Part shown: positions 27,918 through 36,516 of the stretch, piece after piece
Position numbering within the stretch: the first letter of the stretch is position 1
Layout: each line of letters begins with the position of its first letter
Assembly (NCBI RefSeq): GCF_004363805.1
Contig: NZ_SNZP01000001.1
Coordinates: forward strand, 248,001 to 312,000
Origin: Paludibacterium purpuratum
GTDB lineage: Bacteria > Pseudomonadota > Gammaproteobacteria > Burkholderiales > Chromobacteriaceae
Direction of reading: 5' to 3'
DNA: 64,000 nucleotides
Notes under the pieces: model-generated
What the model was told of the DNA's origin: nothing
Seen by the model: only the letters and a program-made list of their open reading frames with translations
Databases searched by the model: none
Program-made: the position numbers and the translations under genes

Positions 27918-27953
27918 CGCAGCCGTCGCGGTTTTCGCGGCGCGACGGCTGCG
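27918..27953 (+). other. Perfect 13-bp inverted repeat in the siderophore operon leader
   Basis: Arms CGCAGCCGTCGCG (27918-27930) and CGCGACGGCTGCG (27941-27953) with a ten-base loop. It lies about 70 bases after the rightward -10 box and 55 bases before the N-hydroxylase start, so it would be in the transcript leader. No T run follows. Together with the promoters it accounts for the 252-base gap between the divergent genes. Confidence 0.65.
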
Positions 27954-28008
27954 CGTCATGAAATATGTGCAATCGCCGGACTGCACCGACAGGAAAGGGT
28001 GTTTCGAC

Positions 28009-29325
28009 ATGCGACAAGCAGCAGTACACGACTTCATCGCCATCGGGCTTGGGCCATTCAACTTGAGCTTGGCTTGCCTGGCCGAACCGGTGGACGGACT
28101 GAACGGGGCGTTTCTCGAACAACGCGCGGGGTTTGACTGGCATCCGGGCATGCTGCTCGATGGTGCCGGCATGCAGACGCCGTTTCTGGCCGATCTGGTT
28201 TCCCTGGCCGATCCGACCAGCCGTTTCAGCTTTCTCAACTATCTCAAGCAGCAGGGACGGCTCTATCCGTTCTACATCCGGGAGAACTTCTTCCCGCTAC
28301 GCGCCGAATTCAACGATTACTGCCAATGGGCCGCGCGCCAACTGCCTTCGATCCACTTCCAGCGTCGAGTCGAACGGATCGACTGGCAAGATGGCGTCTA
28401 CCGGCTATCCGTGCGCCATGGCGGCGAGATGGAGACTTGGCTTGCGCACAAGCTGGTGCTCGGCACCGGCACTGTTCCGAGCCTGCCGGCTTGCTGCGAC
28501 GGACTCGGCGAACGGGTGATCCATAGCGCCGACTACTTGGCCAACAAGCTGCGACTGCAGATGCAGCCATCGATCACGGTACTCGGCAGCGGTCAGAGCG
28601 CCGCCGAGATCTACTTCGATCTGCTGCAGGATATCGACCGTTTCGGCTACCGCCTCGACTGGATCACCCGCTCGCCGCGCTTCTATCCGCTGGAATACAC
28701 CAAGCTGACGCTGGAGATGACCTCGCCGGAGTACATCGATTATTTCCACGCCTTGCCGACGGCGCGACGCGATCGGCTGATCGAGAGCCAGAAGGGTCTG
28801 TACAAGGGCATCAACCGCACGCTGATCGACCAGATCTTCGATCTGCTGTATCAGAAGCGGCTGCAAGGGGGCTGCGATACCCGGCTCATGACCAATACCG
28901 CGTTGACCGCCTGCCGCGACCACGGCGGGCGCGCAGGGCTGACGCTGGATCTGTTGCAGTGCGAGCAACAGCAGGCTTTTAGTCTGGACACCGCCCGGCT
29001 GGTTGCCGCCACCGGCTACGAGTATCGCCAGCCGGCTTGCCTGGCGGGTATCGAAGACCGTCTGCGGCGCGATGCCCAGGGGCGTCTCGACGTCACGCGC
29101 GACTACGCGGTGGATAGCGCCGGCCGGGAGATTTTCGTGCAGAACGTCGGGCTGTATAGCCACGGTCTCGCCACGCCGGATCTAGGCATGGCCTGCTACC
29201 GCAACGCCTGCCTGCTGCGCGCGCTGACCGGCCGCGAAATCTACCCGGTGGAAACCCGCATCGCCTTCCAGACTTTCGGCGTGCCCGACGCGCGTTTGCC
29301 ACAAGATCATGCCTGCCTGGCTTGA
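28009..29325 (+). CDS. Siderophore amine N-monooxygenase (IucD/AlcA/PvdA family)
   Basis: This FAD- and NADPH-dependent enzyme hydroxylates the side-chain amine of lysine, ornithine or a diamine, the first committed step of hydroxamate siderophores. The 438-residue protein shows the FAD motif IGLGPFNLSLA near residue 12, the SLADPTSRFSFLNYL block, the NADPH motif VLGSGQSAAEIYFDLL near residue 190 and the C-terminal ATGYEY at about 333. The start chosen follows AGGAAAGGG; an ATG 51 bases upstream is in frame. First gene of the rightward synthesis operon. Which amine it uses cannot be read directly; the single downstream synthetase favours a putrescine or cadaverine type product. Confidence 0.92.
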   Translation: MRQAAVHDFIAIGLGPFNLSLACLAEPVDGLNGAFLEQRAGFDWHPGMLLDGAGMQTPFLADLVSLADPTSRFSFLNYLKQQGRLYPFYIRENFFPLRAEFNDYCQWAARQLPSIHFQRRVERIDWQDGVYRLSVRHGGEMETWLAHKLVLGTGTVPSLPACCDGLGERVIHSADYLANKLRLQMQPSITVLGSGQSAAEIYFDLLQDIDRFGYRLDWITRSPRFYPLEYTKLTLEMTSPEYIDYFHALPTARRDRLIESQKGLYKGINRTLIDQIFDLLYQKRLQGGCDTRLMTNTALTACRDHGGRAGLTLDLLQCEQQQAFSLDTARLVAATGYEYRQPACLAGIEDRLRRDAQGRLDVTRDYAVDSAGREIFVQNVGLYSHGLATPDLGMACYRNACLLRALTGREIYPVETRIAFQTFGVPDARLPQDHACLA

Positions 29326-29335
29326 GGAGAAAACC

Positions 29336-29926
29336 ATGAAACGGGATGATTTTTCCTCCGCCGACCTGGTCTATGCGCATGATGTGCCAAGCGTCGGCCG
29401 CTTCACCCTGCGCCCCCTTTCTCCGGCGCAGGATCTGGCGCTGCTGCACCAATGGCTGTCGAGCGAGCACGCCGCCTTCTGGGGCATGCGCCACTACACG
29501 CCGGCGCAAGTGGCCGGGTACTTCGAGCAGGTGGCGGCAAGCGCCCATGTCCAGGCCTTGATCGGCCATTGCGACGACCAGCCGGCTTTCTTGCTGGAGA
29601 CATACGATCCGCGCCGCGACCCGGTTTCGGCGTGCTACCCGGCGGCGGCGGGCGATTGCGGCATGCATTTCCTGACCGCGCCGCCCACGCGCCCGGTGCA
29701 CGGTTTCACCCGCGCGGTGATGCGCACCATCCAGGCCTGGCTGTTCAGCGATCCCCGCGTCAGCCGTATCGTGGTCGAACCGGCCATCGCCAATCAAAAA
29801 ATCCATCCGATCAATCTCGCCGCCGGCTTCGTCTACCAGCGCCAGATCGATCTACCCAATAAGCGCGCTTGGCTTGCCTTCTGCACTCGCGAAGACCTGG
29901 CTGCACGCGAGGAGTCGCTGTCATGA
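29336..29926 (+). CDS. Siderophore N-acyltransferase (IucB/AlcB family)
   Basis: Acylates the N-hydroxylated amine with acetyl- or succinyl-CoA to give the hydroxamate. The 196-residue GNAT-fold protein has the RFTLRPLSPAQDLALLHQWLSSEHAAFWGM opening typical of the AlcB/IucB group, the FTRAVMRTIQAWLFSDPRVSRIVVEP acyl-CoA-binding core and the NLAAGFVYQRQIDLPNKRAWL end. GAGGAG lies about seven bases before the ATG. It begins ten bases after the monooxygenase and overlaps the synthetase start (ATGA). A succinyl donor would fit a macrocyclic dihydroxamate; acetyl would fit an aerobactin-like product. Confidence 0.9.
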   Translation: MKRDDFSSADLVYAHDVPSVGRFTLRPLSPAQDLALLHQWLSSEHAAFWGMRHYTPAQVAGYFEQVAASAHVQALIGHCDDQPAFLLETYDPRRDPVSACYPAAAGDCGMHFLTAPPTRPVHGFTRAVMRTIQAWLFSDPRVSRIVVEPAIANQKIHPINLAAGFVYQRQIDLPNKRAWLAFCTREDLAAREESLS

Positions 29927-31734
29927 ACGCCCCGAATCCCCTGCTGTCCGCGCCGCTGGCGCATCTATCGCCGGCCTGCTGGCAACGGGCCAACCGCCAC
30001 CTGCTTGCCAAGGCGCTGGCCGAGTTCAGTCACGAATTGCTGCTCAAGCCGGAGGCCGTCGCGTATGAGGACGGTTGGACTAGGTATCGCCTGGCGACCG
30101 CGGAAAGCGAATACCGTTTCCGTGCGCGCCGGCTGGCGCTCGACCATTGGTCGATCGACGCTGCGAGCGTCGAATGCCGGCAGAACGACCAAGTGGTGGC
30201 GCTGGACGCCTTGGCTTTCATCGTCGAGTGCCGCGAGCTGCTCGGTTTGTCGCAAGAGGTGTTGCCGGTCTACCTGGACGAGATCAGCAGCACGCTCTAC
30301 AGCGCGGCCTATAAACTGCAGCGCGAGCGGTTGGCGGCGCCGACGTTGGCGCTGGCCGATTACCAGACCATCGAAAGCGGCATGACCGAGGGGCATCCGG
30401 TGTTCGTGGCCAATAACGGCCGTATCGGTTTTAGCGACTTGGACTATGGCGAGTGGGCGCCCGAGTGCGGCAACAGCGCGTCGTTGATCTGGCTGGCCGC
30501 CGCGCGTCGATGCGCCGACTTCAGCCACATCGACGGCTTGGATCACGCGCAACTCATGCGCGAGGAACTGGGCGACGAGACCGTGGCCCGTTTCCAGGAA
30601 ATGCTGAGCGCCCGCGGTCTCGACCCGGCGCAATACTGGTTCATGCCGGTGCACCCGTGGCAATGGCATCAGCGCCTGGTCATGGCCTTTGCCGCCGAGA
30701 TCGCGACACAGCGCCTGGTGTATCTCGGGCCTAGCCGCGACCGCTATGCGCCGCAGCAATCGATCCGCACGTTTTTCAATGTCAGCCGGCCCGAACGGCG
30801 CTACGTCAAAACCGCGCTGTCGATTCTCAATATGGGCTTCATGCGCGGTTTGTCGCCGTATTACATGTCGGGCACCCCGGCGATCAACCAGTGGTTGTAC
30901 GCGCTGGTGCGCGGCGATGCCGAACTCGGTGCGCGCGGCTTCGACATTCTGCGCGAGCAGGCGGCCATCGGTTACCGTCAGCCGTACTATGAGGCGGCGC
31001 TCTACGACAACGGGCCGCACAAGAAACAACTGGCGGCGCTGTGGCGCGAAAGCCCAATGGATCGGCTGGGGCCGGGCGAGCGCTTGATGACCATGGCGGC
31101 GCTATTGCACATCGACGCCGACGGACAGGCCTTGCTGCCGGCGCTGATCGACGCGTCCGGCCTATCCACCGATCAATGGCTGCGCCGCTATCTCGACGCC
31201 TACCTGCGGCCTTTGCTGCATTGTTTTTACCAGCACGACCTGGTGTTCATGCCGCACGGCGAGAACCTGATCCTGATTCTCGACCGGCACATCCCGGTGC
31301 GCGTCCTGATGAAGGACATTGCCGAGGAGATCGGGGTGCTCAATCGCGCCGAGCCGCTGCCAGGCGTGCTCGAACGCATCTGCGCACAGGTGCCGGAAGC
31401 ACTGTGCACCCTATCGCTGTTAACCGATGTGTTCGACTGCTTCTTCCGTTTCCTGGCCGCCATCCTGCATGAACAGGGCAACTATCCAGAAACGCGTTTC
31501 TGGGCCGCGGTCGCCGACTGCGTCGGCCGCTATCAGGCCGATATGCCGCACCTGGCCGACAAGTTCGAGCGCTTCGACCTGTTCGCGCCGACTTTCATTC
31601 GCTCCTGCCTCAACCGTCTGCAATTGGCCAATAACCGCCAGATGGTCAACTTGGCCGATCCGGCGCAAGGCCTGCAGTTTCACGGTGTGCTGGAGAACCC
31701 CATCGCCGGCTTCCGGCCTGGAGGGGCGCGGTGA
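29923..31734 (+). CDS. IucA/IucC family (NIS) siderophore synthetase
   Basis: An ATP-dependent NRPS-independent siderophore synthetase that forms amide bonds between carboxylate and hydroxamate-amine units. The 603-residue protein has the family blocks MTEGHPVFVANNGRIGFS (near residue 150), MPVHPWQWHQ (near 241), VKTALSILNMGFMRGLSPYYM (near 295) and MPHGENLILILD (near 443), followed by the C-terminal FhuF-like helical region. Only one such synthetase is present, as in alcaligin, putrebactin and desferrioxamine clusters; aerobactin needs two. The start overlaps the acyltransferase stop, and its own stop overlaps the next gene (GTGA). Confidence 0.94.
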   Translation: MNAPNPLLSAPLAHLSPACWQRANRHLLAKALAEFSHELLLKPEAVAYEDGWTRYRLATAESEYRFRARRLALDHWSIDAASVECRQNDQVVALDALAFIVECRELLGLSQEVLPVYLDEISSTLYSAAYKLQRERLAAPTLALADYQTIESGMTEGHPVFVANNGRIGFSDLDYGEWAPECGNSASLIWLAAARRCADFSHIDGLDHAQLMREELGDETVARFQEMLSARGLDPAQYWFMPVHPWQWHQRLVMAFAAEIATQRLVYLGPSRDRYAPQQSIRTFFNVSRPERRYVKTALSILNMGFMRGLSPYYMSGTPAINQWLYALVRGDAELGARGFDILREQAAIGYRQPYYEAALYDNGPHKKQLAALWRESPMDRLGPGERLMTMAALLHIDADGQALLPALIDASGLSTDQWLRRYLDAYLRPLLHCFYQHDLVFMPHGENLILILDRHIPVRVLMKDIAEEIGVLNRAEPLPGVLERICAQVPEALCTLSLLTDVFDCFFRFLAAILHEQGNYPETRFWAAVADCVGRYQADMPHLADKFERFDLFAPTFIRSCLNRLQLANNRQMVNLADPAQGLQFHGVLENPIAGFRPGGAR

Positions 31735-32468
31735 GTCTGCAGGGGCTATTGCAGCAAGTCGCGGCCTGCCAGCCTGGGCTGACCGGCCGGGTCGGCACGC
31801 CGGGCGCAAGCCAACTGGTGGCCGGCGGCTCGCCGGCGCCGCTGGCCGACCTGCTCGACTATTGGCGCCGGGCGCAGCCCGAGGCGGGCCCGCTGTATTG
31901 GGCCAGTCGCAGCTGGACCATGCTGATCTGGCAACCGCTGTATCTGCTGGTCTGGGCGGCTCATCGCTGTCGGGCGGTGCCGCGTCTGGCGAGCCTGGCG
32001 CAGTGCGTGCAAGGCGGCGTGGTATCGGGCTTCGTACTCGAAGCGCACCGCCCGCTCGCCTATGCCTTGCCGGAGGAAAGCCTGGCCGCAGCCGGCGCCG
32101 AGGCGAGTTTGATCTGCCGGCAACTGCTGGCCGACTTGAGCGCCCAAATCCGCCTGCACCCGAAAATGGCCGGCCGGCTGCAGGCCGACTGCCTGCTGTC
32201 GGCCTTGCTGGCCGTCGCGCGCAGTCAGCCGGACTTCGCGCCCGAACGGGTACGGCAATGGGCGGACGCTTGGCTCGCCGCCACCGGACTTGCCGAACAA
32301 AGCGGCCTATGCCAATTCGACCTACCCGATGGCGGCCAGGGACTGGGCCTGGCGCGACGGGTTTGCTGCCAGCATTTCCGCCGTGCCGACGGCGAATTGT
32401 GCGGCAGCTGCCCGAAGCTGTCGGCCGAACAACGAACGGCGCGTTTGCGCGAGGAGTGGTTGTGCTGA
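31731..32468 (+). CDS. FhuF-like siderophore-iron reductase
   Basis: A cytoplasmic 2Fe-2S protein expected to reduce Fe(III)-hydroxamate and release Fe(II). The 245-residue sequence is poorly conserved over its helical N-terminal part, but its end carries the FhuF cluster-binding signature: RVCCQHF, ten residues, then CGSC, i.e. C-C-x10-C-x2-C. The start is GTG overlapping the synthetase stop, and the stop overlaps the ATPase start by seven bases. Its place between synthesis and import genes fits a role in iron release after uptake. Confidence 0.87.
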   Translation: MSLQGLLQQVAACQPGLTGRVGTPGASQLVAGGSPAPLADLLDYWRRAQPEAGPLYWASRSWTMLIWQPLYLLVWAAHRCRAVPRLASLAQCVQGGVVSGFVLEAHRPLAYALPEESLAAAGAEASLICRQLLADLSAQIRLHPKMAGRLQADCLLSALLAVARSQPDFAPERVRQWADAWLAATGLAEQSGLCQFDLPDGGQGLGLARRVCCQHFRRADGELCGSCPKLSAEQRTARLREEWLC

Positions 32469-33235
32469 GTTTGCGGGATATCCGGGTACGTAGCGGTGCG
32501 CGGGAGATTCTGGCGGTGCCCGCGCTGGACATCGATACGCGGCAGATGACGGTGATCCTGGGGCATAACGGCTCCGGCAAGTCGACCTTGTTGCGGCTGA
32601 TGGCGCGTCAGTCGGTAGCGAGCCAAGGCCGCATTACCTTGCATGGCAAGCCGATGGCCGCTTACGGTGCGCGCGAGCTGGCACGCCGGCTGGCGTTCCT
32701 GCCGCAGAACTTGCCGGCAGGGCAGGGCTTGACCGTGCGCGAACTGGTCGGCCTCGGCCGCTACCCGTGGCGCGGGCTGTTGGGCCGTTGGCAAGCGGCC
32801 GATCATGCGGCGGTGCGCAGCGCCATGAAGTCGGCCGACATCGCGTCGCTGGCCGACAACGACTGCGACCTGCTGTCCGGCGGCGAGCGCCAACGCGCCT
32901 GGATCGCCATGCTGTTGGCGCAGGACGCGCCGTTGCTGCTGCTCGACGAGCCGACCTCGGCGCTGGATTTGGGCCATCAGTATGCGTTGCTACGCTTGTT
33001 GCGCCGACTCAATGTCGATCGCCATCGCGGCGTGATCACCGTGTTGCACGACCTCAACCTGGCTTGCGCCTTTGCCGACCGTATTGTCGCGTTACAGGCT
33101 GGGCGGGTGGCGTTCGACGGCGCACCGACCGATTTCTTACGACCCGAGCGCCTGAGCCGGTTGTACGGGATCGATATCGATCTGCTGGCCCGGCCCGGCG
33201 GCTTGCCGCAGGCTGTGGTTCGGGAGACGGCATGA
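32462..33235 (+). CDS. FhuC-like ABC transporter ATPase for ferric siderophore
   Basis: ATPase subunit that drives inner-membrane import of ferric hydroxamate with the FhuB-like permease. The 257-residue protein has Walker A GHNGSGKST (near residue 34), Q-loop FLPQNLP, signature LSGGERQRAW (near 138), Walker B LLLLDEPTSALD (near 157) and the switch histidine in TVLHDLNLA. The GTG start follows GAGGAG by five bases; an in-frame GTG two codons earlier overlaps that site. Both ends overlap neighbouring genes, so the three importer genes and the reductase are translated as one unit. Confidence 0.92.
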   Translation: MLSLRDIRVRSGAREILAVPALDIDTRQMTVILGHNGSGKSTLLRLMARQSVASQGRITLHGKPMAAYGARELARRLAFLPQNLPAGQGLTVRELVGLGRYPWRGLLGRWQAADHAAVRSAMKSADIASLADNDCDLLSGGERQRAWIAMLLAQDAPLLLLDEPTSALDLGHQYALLRLLRRLNVDRHRGVITVLHDLNLACAFADRIVALQAGRVAFDGAPTDFLRPERLSRLYGIDIDLLARPGGLPQAVVRETA

Positions 33236-35217
33236 GCGCTTTGCGGTGGCGGCGCGGCCCGCTTTGGCTGGCGCTGCCGCTGATGGCCGCGCTGGTGTGG
33301 TTCGCGGCCGTCGGTCGACACTATCCGGCCCGTGGCGATCTCGGCTGGTTGTGGCGGGTGGTGCGCGATGGCCCCGGCACGGACCTCGATGCGGTGCTGC
33401 TGTATTACGGCACGCTGCCTCGCCTGGCCATGGCGCTGGTCGTCGGCGCCACGCTCGGTCTATCCGGCTGCCTGCTGCAACAACTGAGCGGCAATGTGTT
33501 GCTGTCGCCGATGACGCTCGGCTCCGCCTCCGGCGCATGGCTGGCCATGATCGCCGGCGCCGTGTGGTGGCCATGGCTTTCGGCGCATCATCCGGACTGG
33601 CTGGCCATGGGCGGCGCCGTCGTCGCCACCGGGCTGTTGCTGCTCTTGACCGGGCGGCACAGGCTGGGCTCGCTGCAATTGGTGCTGGCCGGCATGGCGC
33701 TCAACATCCTGCTCGCCGCGTTGGCCACGGCGTTGACTTTGCTGCACGACCAATACGCCCTCGGCTTGTTTGTCTGGGGTGCCGGCGACTTGGCGCAATA
33801 CGACTGGCACTGGCTGCCCTGGCTTGCGGCGCGCCTGCTGCCGCCACTCATGCTGTTGCCGTTGTTGGCGCGGCCGTTGGCGCTGTTGCGCCTGGGGCTA
33901 GGGACCGCCTCGGGGCGCGGCCTCGCCCTATTGCCGGCATTGCTGGCGATTTTGCTGCTGTCGCTGTGGTTGTCGGCCGTGGCGGTCGCCGCCGTCGGCC
34001 TGATCGGTTTTATCAGCGTGTTGACGCCGGCGCTGGCGCGCCGAGCCGGCGCACGCACGATCGCGGCGCAATGGGGGGCCAGCGCGGCGCTCGGCGCCTT
34101 GCTGCTGTGCTTGACCGACGGCTTGGCCCAGTTGGCTGCGCACTGGTCGTCCGACAGCGTGCCCAGCGGCGCCGCTGCCGCTTTGATCGGCGCCCCGGCA
34201 CTGGTGTGGTTGCTGGGCGAGGTGCGCGACCCGCCCGATCCCGCGCCAGCTGTCCCGGCCGTTCGGCTCGACAGCAGGTTGGCCGCCATGTTGTGGTTCG
34301 GCTTTGTGCTGTTGGCCGCGAGCACCTGTCTGCTGACACGCGACGCGCACGGCTGGTGCCTGGCCTGGCCCGAGGCGATCGTTTGGTGGCTGCGTTGGCC
34401 GCGGCTGTTGGCCGCCGGCGCAGCCGGCGCCGGGCTGGGCGTTGCCGGCGTTATTTTGCAGCGCCTGCTGAACAATCCGCTGGCCAGCCCCGATCTGCTG
34501 GGTATTTCGGCTGGCGCCACTTTGGCGCTGCTGCTTTCTGCCGGATTGGCCGGCGTCGGTCTGGCACAAGTCGGCTGGCTGCCGGCGCTGGTCGGCAGCG
34601 TATCGACCCTGGCGCTGGTACTGTGGCTCGGCCGGCGCTTTGCTTGGCGACCCTCGGCGCTGGTACTCGCCGGGCTCGCCTTGTCGGCGCTGCTCGATGG
34701 CATGGTGCAATTCGTCCTGGCGCGCGGCGGGCTGGATACCGTGGCCACGCTCGCCTGGCTCGCCGGCTCCACCAACCGTGTCGAAGCGCCGGCCGCCCTG
34801 GCTTTGGCGCTGGGGGTCGGCGGGTGCGCGCTCTTGGCCTGGCTCGGCCGGCGCAGTCTGACCCTGCTTGCGGCCGGCGATGCGCTCGCCGTCTCATGCG
34901 GCTTGTCGGTATCGCGTGCCCGTGCCGGTTGGCTGCTGCTGGCCGCCCTGTTGTGCGCGCTGGTGACCAGCCTGGTGGGACCGATCGGTTTCGTCGGTGT
35001 CCTGATGCCGCATTTGGCGATCCGTCTGGGCGCGCGCGCGGTCGGCGCGCAGCTGTTGGCCGCTGCCGCGGCCGGCGCGTTGTCGATGCTGATCGCCGAT
35101 GCGCTCGGCCGTACCCTGCTGTACCCGATGCAACTGCCGGTTGGCCTGTGCGCCGGCTTGCTGTGCGGCACGCTACTAGTGCTGTCGTTGTCGGCGCGCC
35201 GGGGAGGACGGTCATGA
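33232..35217 (+). CDS. fhuB: FhuB-like fused siderophore permease
   Basis: Inner-membrane permease of the BtuC/FecCD family. At 661 residues it is a fusion of two permease halves, the architecture characteristic of FhuB. The first half contains GATLGLSGCLLQQLSGNVLLSPMTLG and the second GAGLGVAGVILQRLLNNPLASPDLLG, the duplicated family signature; each half has about ten hydrophobic segments. Each half also has a coupling-helix region of the GLIGFISVLTPALARR / GPIGFVGVLMPHLAIR type. ATGA overlaps join it to the ATPase before and the binding protein after. The substrate is inferred from the locus to be the locally made hydroxamate. Confidence 0.93.
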   Translation: MSALRWRRGPLWLALPLMAALVWFAAVGRHYPARGDLGWLWRVVRDGPGTDLDAVLLYYGTLPRLAMALVVGATLGLSGCLLQQLSGNVLLSPMTLGSASGAWLAMIAGAVWWPWLSAHHPDWLAMGGAVVATGLLLLLTGRHRLGSLQLVLAGMALNILLAALATALTLLHDQYALGLFVWGAGDLAQYDWHWLPWLAARLLPPLMLLPLLARPLALLRLGLGTASGRGLALLPALLAILLLSLWLSAVAVAAVGLIGFISVLTPALARRAGARTIAAQWGASAALGALLLCLTDGLAQLAAHWSSDSVPSGAAAALIGAPALVWLLGEVRDPPDPAPAVPAVRLDSRLAAMLWFGFVLLAASTCLLTRDAHGWCLAWPEAIVWWLRWPRLLAAGAAGAGLGVAGVILQRLLNNPLASPDLLGISAGATLALLLSAGLAGVGLAQVGWLPALVGSVSTLALVLWLGRRFAWRPSALVLAGLALSALLDGMVQFVLARGGLDTVATLAWLAGSTNRVEAPAALALALGVGGCALLAWLGRRSLTLLAAGDALAVSCGLSVSRARAGWLLLAALLCALVTSLVGPIGFVGVLMPHLAIRLGARAVGAQLLAAAAAGALSMLIADALGRTLLYPMQLPVGLCAGLLCGTLLVLSLSARRGGRS

Positions 35218-36098
35218 AGCGTCTGCTGTGTCTGTTATGCCTTGTCCTGCCTTGGCTGGCCGCCCACGCTGCGCCCACGCGGGTGGTGGCGCTGAGTTGG
35301 GATGGCGCCGAACAGTTGCTGGCGCTCGGCATCACGCCGCTGGCGGTGGCCGAACGCGCCGACTATCGGCGCTGGGTCGCCCGACCGCCATTGCCGCCCG
35401 GCGTACTCGACGCCGGCAGCCGTGCCGAGCCCAATCTGGAGCGCTTGGCCGAGCTCAAACCCGACTTGATCCTGACCGATGCGGCGTTGGCCGGGCTACG
35501 CCCGCGCCTGGAACGTATTGCGCCGACGCGTGTTCTGCTGGCCTTTAGCAGCCAGCACGACAATGCCGCCACGGCGCGTGCGCTGTATTTGCAGTTGGCG
35601 CGCGAATTCGGCCGCGAAGCCGACGCGCACCGACGTCTGCAGGCCCTGGACCAGCGACTGGCGCAGCTGCGGCGCCAACTGCGCCAGCGCTACCCGCAAG
35701 GCGCGCCGGCGGTCTGCGTGATCCGTGTCGGCAGCCCGACCGTGGTCTGGCTCTATGGCAACAACTCGATGCCGCAGGCTGCGCTCGCCGCCCTCGGTCT
35801 ACAGCCCGGCTGCCCGGTCGAGACCGGCGCTTGGGGTGTCGCCCAGCGCCGCGTGGTCGATCTGGCCCAACTGGGCGACACCCATGTATTGGCCATCGCG
35901 CCCCTCGACCCCGGCGGTCCCTTGTGGCAGAGCCCACTGTGGCGCGCCATGCCGTTCGTGCGTGCCGGTCGCTTCGCCACCATGCGCTCGACCTGGACTT
36001 ACGGCGGTGTGTTTTCCTTGCAGTATTTGGCGGAAGCGATTGCCGACGGGCTTGCGCATTTCGACAATGCGCCGAAAGTACACTTGCATATCGACTGA
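35214..36098 (+). CDS. FhuD-like periplasmic siderophore-binding protein
   Basis: Substrate-binding protein of the ferric hydroxamate importer. The 294-residue product starts with a signal peptide (MKRLLCLLCLVLPWLAAHA, cleavage before APT) and has the two-lobe FecB/FhuD fold: RVVALSWDGAEQLLALGITPLAVAE, then EPNLERLAELKPDLILTDA, and a C-terminal YGGVFSLQYLAEAIADGL. It has no lipobox, as expected for a Gram-negative periplasmic protein. Its ATG overlaps the permease stop. It is the last gene of the siderophore operon; no clear terminator is visible in the 43 bases before the next gene. Confidence 0.91.
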   Translation: MKRLLCLLCLVLPWLAAHAAPTRVVALSWDGAEQLLALGITPLAVAERADYRRWVARPPLPPGVLDAGSRAEPNLERLAELKPDLILTDAALAGLRPRLERIAPTRVLLAFSSQHDNAATARALYLQLAREFGREADAHRRLQALDQRLAQLRRQLRQRYPQGAPAVCVIRVGSPTVVWLYGNNSMPQAALAALGLQPGCPVETGAWGVAQRRVVDLAQLGDTHVLAIAPLDPGGPLWQSPLWRAMPFVRAGRFATMRSTWTYGGVFSLQYLAEAIADGLAHFDNAPKVHLHID

Positions 36099-36141
36099 TT
36101 ATGGTTTATTGGTCAAAGGGTTCTTTTTCGTGGGATAAACG

Positions 36142-36516
36142 ATGAAATCACTGCTGATGGCGGCACTATTGGTTTGCAGCACCGCCGCGCTGGCCAACTC
36201 GGCTTGCGACAAGCCGAAAAACGACTTCGACGGTCTGTACTGTCTGAACAAGGTGTACCAGCAGGCCGATAAGGATCTGGGCACCACCTATGGCGAATTG
36301 CACAATCGGCTCGATGCCGACGGCAAAAAAATGCTCAAGACCGGTGAGTTGGCCTGGATGCGCGAGCGTAACGGTAACTGTAGCTATTCGGACCAGCGCG
36401 GCTTCTACGTCAACCTGGACTGTGCCACCCGAATGACCACCGATCGCCTGCAGTTCCTGCAAGCGCGCTTGCGCGAATGTCAAAGCGCCGGCTGCATGAA
36501 CAGCAAGCTGCAGTAA
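36142..36516 (+). CDS. Small secreted LprI-like (DUF1311) protein
   Basis: A 124-residue protein with a signal peptide (MKSLLMAALLVCSTAALA) and a mature part of the DUF1311/LprI type: spaced cysteines (ACDKP, YCLNKVYQQADKDLG, GNCSY, DCATRM, RECQSAGC) and the helical block TTYGELHNRLDADGKKMLKTGELAWMRERN. Members of this family include a mycobacterial lysozyme inhibitor, but most are uncharacterised. It follows the siderophore operon by 43 bases and ends exactly where the opposite-strand amidase ends. A link with iron uptake is not supported by the sequence. Confidence 0.8.
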   Translation: MKSLLMAALLVCSTAALANSACDKPKNDFDGLYCLNKVYQQADKDLGTTYGELHNRLDADGKKMLKTGELAWMRERNGNCSYSDQRGFYVNLDCATRMTTDRLQFLQARLRECQSAGCMNSKLQ

